A DNA stretch of 64,000 nt from a virus, in the IMG/VR virus record IMGVR_UViG_3300017987_005478, positions 62,001-126,000 of that record, one strand, 5' to 3'. The notes under the pieces were generated by a model. The model worked only from the letters and a program-made list of their open reading frames with translations. It had not been told where the DNA came from and searched no databases. A program made the translations under genes and the position numbers. Of this stretch, positions 1-7,383 are shown piece after piece. The first letter of the stretch is position 1; the number at the start of each line of letters is the position of its first letter.

Positions 1-232
1 GAAAGTTGGCTGAATTCATCAAAAACGTCAAAAGATCGTCATCCTGAGGTTTAGTCTGACTCTCAACCATTTGAGCTTTTTTACCGAACACGTCTAACAT
101 AGTAAAGTCGTCCGATTTGGTCGTGAATTCAAGACCTGTTATTCTCAAGATACATTTGTCTGTATTCAACCAAACTTTCCCATTTTCTGGATCTACTTCT
201 AAGGATGCGATGGCGAGATCTTTTCTAACCAT
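1..232 (-). CDS. hypothetical protein, N-terminal part (cut by window edge)
   Basis: An open frame runs from an ATG at 232 down to the window start, giving the first 77 residues of a protein whose C-terminus lies outside. It begins MVRKDLAIASLEVDPENG and continues with short hydrophobic/charged alternation (KVWLNTDKCILRITGLEF) that suggests a β-rich start. I do not recognise the family. Its start overlaps the end of the downstream phosphoesterase gene by 8 bp, as expected for a translationally coupled operon member. Confidence 0.55.
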   Translation of the reverse strand, partial: MVRKDLAIASLEVDPENGKVWLNTDKCILRITGLEFTTKSDDFTMLDVFGKKAQMVESQTKPQDDDLLTFLMNSANF

Positions 233-800
233 TCAAAGCACTCCTTTCTCGTTCTCTTCTCATATTTTGTAACCACTTTCTAGCTGTGTATCTTGTACCG
301 TTCCTATAATCCAAAACTTGCTCTCTCACCTGTTTGATGGATAATGGTGTAAAATTATGCATGTCCACTCCAACATTCAGACAGTTTCTCTGCATATAAA
401 ATAGAGTGTGTATATGCCCGCAAAGAAACCACTTATCCACCCATACCTGAGAAAGAGCCGGATCATGGACACATATGAATTCTTCAACTTCAAAATATGG
501 AGCATGAACAGACCAAAACCCCAATTCTGTCCAAAACCACGGATCTTTCACATCATGGTTCCCCATAATCAAATGTAATCGACCTTTTAATTTCCTCACA
601 TATTGTTCGATTTGTCCTCGATGACTTTTCGTCATCATTGTAAAATCTCCCAAGATATAAACGTCATCATTATCATCAACCACACGGTTATGATTTTTAA
701 TAATAACACTATCCATATGTCGAGTCTGTCTAAAAGGACGATCACAACTTTCTATAATTCCATGGTGTCCTAAATGATAATCTGCTGTGAAAAACTTCAT
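225..800 (-). CDS. calcineurin-like metallophosphoesterase
   Basis: A 191-residue protein of the metallophosphoesterase superfamily, probably a two-metal phosphatase or nuclease acting in the cytoplasm on an unknown phosphoester. The motif set is visible in order: TADYHLGHHGI near residue 5 (D-x-H type, although the usual DxH reads DYH), GDFTM near 51, GNHD near 80, VHDP near 112 and the late GHIH near 128. Length is typical of the small phage members of this family. The start at 800 has GAGGTAAACA before the ATG. It lies 3 bp after the WYL_2-like gene in one operon. The substrate cannot be read from the sequence. Confidence 0.85.
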   Translation of the reverse strand: MKFFTADYHLGHHGIIESCDRPFRQTRHMDSVIIKNHNRVVDDNDDVYILGDFTMMTKSHRGQIEQYVRKLKGRLHLIMGNHDVKDPWFWTELGFWSVHAPYFEVEEFICVHDPALSQVWVDKWFLCGHIHTLFYMQRNCLNVGVDMHNFTPLSIKQVREQVLDYRNGTRYTARKWLQNMRRERERSALNG

Positions 801-803
801 TGT

Positions 804-1139
804 TTACCTCGGTGGTTGTATTCTAAATCTCCTTCTGTCTGGTTGGTCTTCTTCGCCTGTCTCCAACCACTGCACTTGTTTGAACGGAACGCTACGCCAA
901 TCTTGTTTTTCAAGATCATAGACATTGATAATTCCGTGTTTGTGCAATCGCTCGAGAATTTTAGCCACATTCACATCTTTCGGTTTCCTCGCTAACGGGA
1001 CATACTGAAAATTGAGAGTGCATTTCATTGTCCTCTCAGTCCCATCTTTTTTCACAAATTTAATGGTTACCTTGTCTTCCTCCTTTACTTTTTGAAAGAA
1101 CGCTGTTGCGCTCGTTATTACATCATCTGGAGTTGCCAT
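804..1139 (-). CDS. WYL_2/DUF2693-like small protein
   Basis: A 111-residue protein with an N-terminal helix and then TIKFVKKDGTERTMKCTL, followed by a segment ending VYDLEKQDWRSVPFKQVQWL. This pattern of a lysine-rich β-hairpin, a central basic patch and a final DxxxxxWRSxPF strand matches my memory of the Sm/SH3-barrel family known as DUF2693 (WYL_2), which is common in T4-like phages. Its role is unknown; a nucleic-acid or protein interaction module is a reasonable guess. The start has a strong GGAGGAAAG site. The C-terminus is very basic (RRRFRIQPPR). Confidence 0.55.
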   Translation of the reverse strand: MATPDDVITSATAFFQKVKEEDKVTIKFVKKDGTERTMKCTLNFQYVPLARKPKDVNVAKILERLHKHGIINVYDLEKQDWRSVPFKQVQWLETGEEDQPDRRRFRIQPPR

Positions 1140-1154
1140 TTGTTCTTTCCTCCG

Positions 1155-1682
1155 TTACCTATTTTGCTCCGTAACTATTACAAAGTCTGGTTCATCAATT
1201 CGAATTTTTCGACCCTCATAGTCCATTGTGGTTCCAACACGACCACCTGATATTTCACCGTCGTTGTCTCCAAAACCAATTTTTAGAAATGATGTCAATC
1301 CTTTCTCTTTTGCACTCTCAAGAAGAGCAATCTTTTCTTGGATTCCCGTAACAATTCTTTTGACCCAACCATCCTCTCTAAATGATACATCATTTTTCCA
1401 AGAATCAAGATCAGATTTAAGTTCTTGAATACCTTCGTCAATTTTCCTAATTTCGGGTCTAATCCATAATTGTTCTGAATTGCTCTTAACTACTTGATCC
1501 AACGCCCTGATGACATCCCATACATGGATATCATAAACCTCTTCATTAAATAATTCATAGTGAAGCTTAAAATGTTCTTTATACTTCACCAGTAATTCGT
1601 ATAGATTGTAGATATCTCCTTTAAATGCCATCAAAAACGACGTTGAAGATGAGTTCGTTACTTCACTTGCTCGAAATTTCAT
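1155..1682 (-). CDS. hypothetical protein A with MKFRASEVTNSSSTSF leader
   Basis: A 175-residue protein of unknown function. The first 16 residues, MKFRASEVTNSSSTSF, are identical to those of the protein encoded at 6768-7202, while the rest of the two proteins does not align. The middle (about residues 60-125) is predicted helical with charged heptad-like spacing, and the C-terminal part is β-like with DGEISGGRVGT. Its ATG overlaps the stop of the radical SAM gene (ATGA) and is preceded by GAGAGGAGAGA. The shared leader suggests a common processing, targeting or modification tag placed on different cargo domains. Confidence 0.7.
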   Translation of the reverse strand: MKFRASEVTNSSSTSFLMAFKGDIYNLYELLVKYKEHFKLHYELFNEEVYDIHVWDVIRALDQVVKSNSEQLWIRPEIRKIDEGIQELKSDLDSWKNDVSFREDGWVKRIVTGIQEKIALLESAKEKGLTSFLKIGFGDNDGEISGGRVGTTMDYEGRKIRIDEPDFVIVTEQNR

Positions 1683-2728
1683 TCTCTCCTCTCGGTGTGC
1701 ACTAAGTCACGATACAGATGTGATTGTTTTGTAATTATCTGGCTCATAAGCATACATGTCCAGTTACAACCTCTACAGTATTTGACTTTGTCTTTCTTGA
1801 GCTGTTGTTTAAGAAATGGATTTAGTTTTCCACCTCGCCCAAAGGCATCAATTGCTTTTACCATTGGAGTCGACAATCCGCGAATTCTCAAACACAACCT
1901 TACAGTTCCATCAGCATCAATTGTCATATTATGAACATTGTGCTCAATACCACAATCCATATCCGCTGGCAGAATCTTCCAAATAGCTGGCAATAGTTTA
2001 TCAGCCATATGAACATCCAATTTGTCATCGATGATTTTATCAAATTGAATGCTCAATTCATCAGATTGTTCCACCAACTGACTCTCATCGAATACATTTG
2101 AGAAATCGTAATATGGACTTTTTGCAATATCCACAAATGTGATATCACTGCTGATTCCCGCTTCTGACAACATAGATACCAACTTGTGTAGATAAGGAAC
2201 GGATTCATTATCGACTGTGATTTCTGCCACAGGGTCTTTAATCAATTCTTTACCATACAAGTTCTTTAACGCCAGAAGTTTTGCATATCCAGATAAACTC
2301 TTATCAAGTCTATGCGGATCTACCTTATCCGGATCCATTACAATAACTGGATCCACAGAGGCAGTATAACCATTGATATGGTCGACCTCAACCATCAAAT
2401 CTTCAAACATAGGCATTATTTCTTTTGAGTTATTTGAGATGATGGTGTAATGAATATCATTCTCATTACAGAAATTAACAATTTGGGCGAGATCCTTCCG
2501 CAATAAGGGTTCGCCGCCATAAAGGATGTGGAATGCATTCGGATTGTGTTCTTTAATTTTTGCGAGAACTTCCAGAATGTATTCCGTTGACATTTCATGT
2601 TGGTGGTAATGTTTCATGTCCGGATATTTATCCGGTTTTCCTTTATAGTTCCTCACCAGAGCACAATATTCACATCGTAAATTACATCTCCTGGTGAGCA
2701 ACCAACTCACAATCTGGATTTTGTCCAT
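1679..2728 (-). CDS. radical SAM enzyme
   Basis: A 349-residue radical SAM protein. The 4Fe-4S-binding CxxxCxxC reads CNLRCEYC near residue 16, followed by the YGGEPLL glycine-rich SAM motif near residue 80 and a TIISNNS strand. The C-terminal third has further cysteines (CGIEHN, RLCLRIRG, YCRGCNWTC) resembling an auxiliary-cluster or SPASM-like region, so the target may be a peptide or protein. The frame is open up to 2755, but GAAGGAGGCC stands just before the ATG at 2728, which I take as the start. It ends in an ATGA overlap with the NSSSTSF-leader protein, a possible substrate. It is not a convincing QueE. Confidence 0.8.
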   Translation of the reverse strand: MDKIQIVSWLLTRRCNLRCEYCALVRNYKGKPDKYPDMKHYHQHEMSTEYILEVLAKIKEHNPNAFHILYGGEPLLRKDLAQIVNFCNENDIHYTIISNNSKEIMPMFEDLMVEVDHINGYTASVDPVIVMDPDKVDPHRLDKSLSGYAKLLALKNLYGKELIKDPVAEITVDNESVPYLHKLVSMLSEAGISSDITFVDIAKSPYYDFSNVFDESQLVEQSDELSIQFDKIIDDKLDVHMADKLLPAIWKILPADMDCGIEHNVHNMTIDADGTVRLCLRIRGLSTPMVKAIDAFGRGGKLNPFLKQQLKKDKVKYCRGCNWTCMLMSQIITKQSHLYRDLVHTERRE

Positions 2729-2741
2729 TCGGCCTCCTTCT

Positions 2742-2951
2742 CTAGAAATATACACCTGACTTCCTAGATAAACAATCTAGGTAAAATTCATCAGCGCATT
2801 CTTCTGTGCAAAATCTTGCAAATCTTTCTTTACCTTGATGATCGACCCAACAAGACTTTACAGTTGTTTGTCCGGTTTTTATACCTTTCCTGCAATTCAA
2901 ACATTTCGTTCTTTTCCCTTCGAATACTTCCTTAATTAAATTCTCACGCAT
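2742..2951 (-). CDS. small zinc-ribbon-like protein
   Basis: A 69-residue protein with CLNCRKG near residue 17, a central CWVDHQG and CTEECADEF near residue 48, followed by DCLSR. The CxxC...CxxxC arrangement suggests one zinc site of a TRASH/treble-clef-like fold. No catalytic motif is present. It lies between a tiny membrane ORF and the radical SAM gene, with 13 bp to the latter's start. A nucleic-acid or protein-binding accessory role is an inference. Confidence 0.6.
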   Translation of the reverse strand: MRENLIKEVFEGKRTKCLNCRKGIKTGQTTVKSCWVDHQGKERFARFCTEECADEFYLDCLSRKSGVYF

Positions 2952-2963
2952 AAAAACCTCTCT

Positions 2964-3071
2964 TCACAAAATTATCCAAAGAATCAATAACCAACATGGA
3001 ATTGAGAAAATTACTCCATTTGCAATACCAACCACGGGTCTATCACACGGGTATTTAGCTTTGAATAACAT
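2964..3071 (-). CDS. tiny membrane protein (35 aa)
   Basis: A 35-residue frame beginning MLFKAKYPCDRP and ending with one hydrophobic segment (IFSIPCWLLILWIIL), which would form a single transmembrane helix at the C-terminus. The ATG starts 2 bp after the stop of the SbcC-like gene and the end of that gene supplies AGGGGG as a plausible ribosome site. It fills most of an otherwise empty 122-bp gap. Function is unknown, and it could be a chance frame. Confidence 0.45.
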   Translation of the reverse strand: MLFKAKYPCDRPVVGIANGVIFSIPCWLLILWIIL

Positions 3072-3073
3072 AA

Positions 3074-5254
3074 TTACCCCCTGAAGCTGAGAACTTCGTC
3101 AGATTCGATTTGGTCAATATGACGATGTGAAATAACTCCAACCCACTTATCCTTTGACACCATCTTTATGAGATTTGCTACAAAGCCGATGTTTTCGTCG
3201 TCAAGAGCATCAAATATCTCATCAAAGAGTAAGAGATTAAATTCCACATCTTGAATCATACTCTGTAAATCACATAAAGTTAAAATTGTCCCAATATCAA
3301 CTATTCGTTCTTGACCACCTGACAATTTCACTCGCGCGTCAGCATGTGTGGTGTTATCAAAAACCTCAACTGAGATCTTATCTCGAAACTCCCCAGCCTT
3401 TGTAGCTTTGAGAGTATCGAATGTAACAGAATATCTCCCGTTGGACAGTTTATACATATATTCAGCAATTTTCTCATTCATAAATGGAATTGCTTCATCA
3501 ATAAGCATAGACTGAATACCCGATGGAGAAAATCCTATTCTCCAAAATTGAACCATCTTCAATTCACGTTCTAGAGTTTCTTTGTTTGTTTGATACTCCT
3601 CAGTTTTACTCCTAAGTTCTTCTAACTTTACAATCAAAGAACGAAACATTGATTTGTCAAATTCACTTTCCTCTTCTCGTTCAAGAGCTTCTTTATTACC
3701 GGCGTAGTCAACTTGCGTGCTCTGCAGCTCTTGTTGGAATGAAACCCTCTGATCCAAAACTTTTTGGAGTTCTTGTTTGGACGTACTTAGCACATCTTTC
3801 TGTTTCTCCAATGTGAGTTTCTTACCCTCAATGGCTTTTGTCCATTCTAGTTTGGTCTCTACAACCATTGCGTCCAACTTTGTTATTGCTGCAGTAAGTC
3901 GCTCTTGCACACCTGCTGTTTTTTGGTCCTCTTCCTCCTTTAATATAAGAAACTCTTCGTTTCTTTTCTTTTTAATGTCGTCAGACTTAATTTGACACTC
4001 GTTCTTTCTATGTTGATTTTCTCGTAGTGCCTTTTGGTTTGTTGTAAGACATGTTTGAAGGGCGTCAATTTGCTTATCAAATCCAGCTATTTTGTCATTG
4101 ATATGCCCAATACATTCCTTTGTAATTTCTTGAAGACAAGTTGGGCAAACAGACAATTCAGAATCAATTCCTAGATCATTTGATCGATCCTCAAGACCTT
4201 TTATCTCACTTTCCTGAGATGCAATCGTCGCCAGCAGTTCTGTTTGATCAGCATCTAGAAGTTTGACTTCTTCGTCCACATCCTTTAATTGTGCGTTGTA
4301 ATGCTCTGAGATTTCATCTCGTTTTAACTGGAACTCTTCTAAAACCAATGTTTTTGCTTCTTGTGCGTCCTTCTCCATACCTGCGAGAGTTGCCTGCGCT
4401 CGAGTTTCAATCTTATCTCGTTCAGCCTTCTTTTCTGACTCGATAGAATCTAACTCATTATTGACAACAGCTAGTTGCTCAAGCACATCTTGCATCTTTG
4501 TGTCAAACCCATCAGACTCCTTTATTTTGTCTTCAAGGTCATGAATTTTGGTTATGAGCAAAGATTTGATGGTTTTGAGATTGTTGAGAGCTTCGTCCTT
4601 ATGTTGCTCGAATTCTTTTTGCAATTCCTTTTGTCTCTCAATATCAGACGCCGTTTGTGTTATCAGACTCGTTGAAACAGAAATATCATTGACAAGCACT
4701 TGAATATCATTCTCGACATCTTTTACTTGCCTACCAGCCTGTTGATGAAACATAACATAATCACCGAGCTTCAGTATCTTTCTAAAGATCTCTTTTTGCT
4801 CAGAATCTTTTAGGTCAGTAAAGAAAGTCTTCACTTTTTGACCAAAGAGAAGGGTATTTGTAAATAACTTATACGGAACCAAGAGTTTCTCAATTTCTGG
4901 CAGAACCTCTTTATGTCCTTTATGGGTCACAACATCATTCTTTTTGAGTGTGACTGTATTACCTAATCGAGTAAATTTCACATAACGGTCTACTCGATAA
5001 ACATCATCCCCCACTGTAAATTCAACCCACACATGACAATTTTTCTTCGTTTTGTCATTTAGGACATCTTCACCTCTTCCCTTTTCACAAACCCCGTATA
5101 AAACATAGGGTAATGCTTGGAACATTGATGTTTTTCCAGAACCATTTGGTCCAGTGACCAATATTAATTGTCCATCCACAAAATTTATTTCAACTGGTTC
5201 GATATGGTTGCAGAAATTCTTCATCCCAAGATGTCGAAATTTCACTTGCTTCAT
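3074..5254 (-). CDS. SbcC/Rad50-like recombination nuclease ATPase (T4 gp46-like)
   Basis: A 726-residue SMC-like ATPase that should pair with the Mre11-like protein at 5719-6771 to process DNA ends. Walker A GPNGSGKT lies at residues 35-42. Two long coiled-coil arms flank a zinc hook CPTC at 370-373. The ABC signature LSGGQER and the Walker B strand NLLLFDEIFDALDD sit in the last 100 residues. Size and domain order match phage gp46 proteins rather than the longer bacterial SbcC. Start ATG at 5254 lies 1 bp after the preceding gene. The gp46/gp47 pair drives recombination-dependent replication in T4 and probably does so here. Confidence 0.93.
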   Translation of the reverse strand: MKQVKFRHLGMKNFCNHIEPVEINFVDGQLILVTGPNGSGKTSMFQALPYVLYGVCEKGRGEDVLNDKTKKNCHVWVEFTVGDDVYRVDRYVKFTRLGNTVTLKKNDVVTHKGHKEVLPEIEKLLVPYKLFTNTLLFGQKVKTFFTDLKDSEQKEIFRKILKLGDYVMFHQQAGRQVKDVENDIQVLVNDISVSTSLITQTASDIERQKELQKEFEQHKDEALNNLKTIKSLLITKIHDLEDKIKESDGFDTKMQDVLEQLAVVNNELDSIESEKKAERDKIETRAQATLAGMEKDAQEAKTLVLEEFQLKRDEISEHYNAQLKDVDEEVKLLDADQTELLATIASQESEIKGLEDRSNDLGIDSELSVCPTCLQEITKECIGHINDKIAGFDKQIDALQTCLTTNQKALRENQHRKNECQIKSDDIKKKRNEEFLILKEEEDQKTAGVQERLTAAITKLDAMVVETKLEWTKAIEGKKLTLEKQKDVLSTSKQELQKVLDQRVSFQQELQSTQVDYAGNKEALEREEESEFDKSMFRSLIVKLEELRSKTEEYQTNKETLERELKMVQFWRIGFSPSGIQSMLIDEAIPFMNEKIAEYMYKLSNGRYSVTFDTLKATKAGEFRDKISVEVFDNTTHADARVKLSGGQERIVDIGTILTLCDLQSMIQDVEFNLLLFDEIFDALDDENIGFVANLIKMVSKDKWVGVISHRHIDQIESDEVLSFRG

Positions 5255-5255
5255 A

Positions 5256-5576
5256 TTATTCTCCCCAGATATCGTCGCCGTAAATCTCCTTTAAGAGCTC
5301 GAGCTCTTTTGGTTTTAATCTCTGCATTTTCTTCAAGGTCTTGACCCCGAAAGTTTTGAACAATTCTTTCCGAAGTTCTCTTTTGGACATAGAGTTTCGA
5401 ATAGATTGCACAAATGCTTTGACATATCTTCTACAATTTGGATAATCTTTTATGTCTATCATCAACATTGTTACAGTTGGAATATTCATATAGATCATCT
5501 TTTGTTTTTGTAATTCCTCAGCGGTCTTTGGCGTGCCTTTATTGACATCCTGACCAAGGTCAACATTACGTCCCAT
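5256..5576 (-). CDS. hypothetical protein between gp46 and gp47 homologues
   Basis: A 106-residue protein beginning MGRNVDLGQDVNKG. The frame extends upstream to 5603, but GAGAGGAAAC precedes the ATG at 5576 and that start overlaps the previous stop (TAATG). The C-terminal half is basic and helical (SIRNSMSKRELRKELFK...LKKMQRLKPKELELLKEIYGDD), suggesting binding to nucleic acid or to the nuclease complex. I do not recognise the family. Its position between the two subunits of the recombination nuclease suggests a linked role. Confidence 0.65.
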   Translation of the reverse strand: MGRNVDLGQDVNKGTPKTAEELQKQKMIYMNIPTVTMLMIDIKDYPNCRRYVKAFVQSIRNSMSKRELRKELFKTFGVKTLKKMQRLKPKELELLKEIYGDDIWGE

Positions 5577-5761
5577 TATTGTTTCCTCTCTCTGAAGTAC
5601 CACTCGATGGCTCCGCTGATATGATATGCTGGACCCATCAGGATTAACAGAAAATAGTAATCCGGTTTGAGTTCTTTCCCTTTTCGATAGTCATTAATAC
5701 CGACCGTGACCGAAGTTACTATACCGACACCAAGCCAGACGATGATGAGTAAGATGTACAT
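5576..5761 (-). CDS. small membrane protein
   Basis: A 61-residue protein starting MYILLIIVWLGVGIVTSVTVG, with one clear N-terminal transmembrane helix and a second hydrophobic stretch (YYFLLILMGPAYHISGAI), ending in a basic tail. The ATG at 5761 has GGGGAGGAAATAGA in front of it, so the longer upstream frame to 5806 is not used. The gene starts inside the end of the SbcD-like gene (43-bp overlap) and stops in a TAATG overlap with the next. Function is unknown. Confidence 0.65.
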   Translation of the reverse strand: MYILLIIVWLGVGIVTSVTVGINDYRKGKELKPDYYFLLILMGPAYHISGAIEWYFRERKQ

Positions 5762-6771
5762 TCTATTTCCTCCCCTGTCGTAGCTCGAATGATATCCAAT
5801 GCACATCTTAGATAAGCTTCCTGTTCTTCAGCAGGAACTTCCTGAATTTCCATATACCGCTTCAGCTTATCTACAGTGGACATACTCGAGTCAATTCCTC
5901 TATTCGTAATATCTTTCTCGACCTTATCAATAATTCGAAAATCTTCTCGTAAATCCTCAACATTCACATCACCCGAAATTCTATGAAGATTTACAATATG
6001 ACCTTCTTCTTGTAATTTCTTCGCTTCGAGGACTTGTTCTTCTTTATTCTCCGACGTGATTTCAATAACATAATGTTTCTTGTAACCTGTTGTTGGGACA
6101 GATTGCACACTGTCGGCTTCAGTATCAACCACCAAAAAACGTTTTTCCTCGTGTTTCTCACCCCAGTCCAATTGTATAATAGAACCTGGGATAATTACAT
6201 TGCCTATCTCTTGCGGAGCATGATAATGTCCGAATATACACCGCCCATACCGTCGCAGGTCGCCGATCTTGATGTCAGATATAATAGATATACCGCTATT
6301 TAATTGCGCCTCATTTAACCCTAAATGCGACACTAGAAAGGGTGAGGTATTCTCCTTTATTGTCTTGACCATCGTTTTTGCATGCCATGGAACAAACAAT
6401 ATTTCCTCGACTTGCTTCGGCTCGTGCATCATTACCACGTTTGGTTCATTATCCACACATTTGAGAGCAGATACTCCTTCACCAGACTTCGAAGACATAT
6501 CATGGTTTCCATCTATAATCCAAAAGGTAAGCTTAGGATTATAATCTCGTATCCAATCTAATAATACAGATTGAGCCAGAGAATGTATAATGCTCTTTGT
6601 ATGGAATGTGTCACCCGCAATAACAATATTCTCAATAGAATGAGCAATCGCATATTCTGCAATGTCTCGTAATACGAAGTTAAGATAATACAATCTCTCA
6701 GGCATCCCTTTGATTATAGGATCTTGAGAATACATTGAGAGATGTAAATCTGCTATACCAATAAATTTCAT
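5719..6771 (-). CDS. SbcD/Mre11-like nuclease (T4 gp47-like)
   Basis: A 350-residue metallophosphoesterase of the Mre11/SbcD family. Motifs in order: GIADLHLS at the N-terminus, IAGDTFH, IDGNHD, VSHLGL and FGHYHAPQ, followed by PGSIIQLDWGE, which is characteristic of SbcD capping regions. It should form the nuclease subunit with the gp46-like ATPase nearby. The start at 6771 follows GACGGAGAAACGAT and overlaps the preceding stop (ATGA), so the longer frame to 6819 is not used. The order gp47, small membrane protein, 106-aa protein, gp46 resembles T4, where small genes sit between 47 and 46. Confidence 0.92.
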   Translation of the reverse strand: MKFIGIADLHLSMYSQDPIIKGMPERLYYLNFVLRDIAEYAIAHSIENIVIAGDTFHTKSIIHSLAQSVLLDWIRDYNPKLTFWIIDGNHDMSSKSGEGVSALKCVDNEPNVVMMHEPKQVEEILFVPWHAKTMVKTIKENTSPFLVSHLGLNEAQLNSGISIISDIKIGDLRRYGRCIFGHYHAPQEIGNVIIPGSIIQLDWGEKHEEKRFLVVDTEADSVQSVPTTGYKKHYVIEITSENKEEQVLEAKKLQEEGHIVNLHRISGDVNVEDLREDFRIIDKVEKDITNRGIDSSMSTVDKLKRYMEIQEVPAEEQEAYLRCALDIIRATTGEEIECTSYSSSSGLVSV

Positions 6772-7202
6772 ATCGTTTCTCCGTCTTTCGAACCCCAACC
6801 ACCGTGACGAATACCCCATTGACCATCTACTATTTGATCAATTTTGTCTTGTATTTCTTTATTACTGATATTGAAAATTGCTCCACAACCCATAGATGAA
6901 TCCCATTTTCTTATTACTAGCTCAAGCTCTTCAAGAATGTCCAGAACCGCCCAATATGCAATGTATTCAACACCATCCTCACAATATGTCATCACATCGC
7001 TTGCTATCAGTCCGAACTGAGATACAACCATGTCTTCAAGAGATTCAGCCTCCGGATCCTCATTTGTAATCCACTCTTTATAATCTTTTTTGGATTGCTC
7101 TGGTATTAGATGTAGGAACTTTTGTATTTCTAATTTCTCTGGAATAAACACCATAAACGAGGTTGAGGAACTATTCGTTACCTCACTTGCTCGAAATTTC
7201 AT
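6768..7202 (-). CDS. hypothetical protein B with MKFRASEVTNSSSTSF leader
   Basis: A 144-residue protein sharing its first 16 residues exactly with the protein at 1155-1682, but with an unrelated acidic body. The body has a helical region with many Glu/Asp (EWITNEDPEAESLEDMV) and a C-terminal part with CGAIFNISN and GIRHGGWGSKDGE. In the shared leader at least five codons differ synonymously between the two genes, including TCA versus AGT for Ser, so the identity is held at protein level. Start has GAGGACGT; the gene overlaps its neighbours at both ends. Function is unknown. Confidence 0.7.
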   Translation of the reverse strand: MKFRASEVTNSSSTSFMVFIPEKLEIQKFLHLIPEQSKKDYKEWITNEDPEAESLEDMVVSQFGLIASDVMTYCEDGVEYIAYWAVLDILEELELVIRKWDSSMGCGAIFNISNKEIQDKIDQIVDGQWGIRHGGWGSKDGETI

Positions 7203-7383
7203 ACGTCCTCACTGAAATTGTTCTTTTTTTGCCTCTAACTCGTATCTCTTGTTCTGGTTTCTCCATGTTGTGACGTCTCCACAGTTGATATGACTTACAA
7301 TAAGAGGAACATGTCACGCCTACAATACATTCATCACATGGACATAATACCGGAACTTCACCGACTTCATAAGGGTTTATCAT
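7183..7383 (-). CDS. Cys-cluster protein (CPCDEC type), 66 aa
   Basis: A 66-residue protein with a compact cysteine cluster at residues 14-29, C-P-C-D-E-C-I-V-x3-C-x3-C, and a basic C-terminal half (RRHNMEKPEQEIRVRGKKR). The same cluster opens the 122-residue protein at 15919-16287. Five cysteines in 16 residues suggest zinc or an Fe-S cluster. The start overlaps the stop of the helicase gene (ATGA) and the end overlaps the NSSSTSF protein B start by 20 bp. The family is not recognised. Confidence 0.65.
   Translation of the reverse strand: MINPYEVGEVPVLCPCDECIVGVTCSSYCKSYQLWRRHNMEKPEQEIRVRGKKRTISVRTYEISSK

Noticed and set aside
1679-2728. QueE (7-carboxy-7-deazaguanine synthase) as partner of QueD
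   Set aside because: Length of about 350 residues, the long C-terminal cysteine region and the lack of the short QueE core argue against it.
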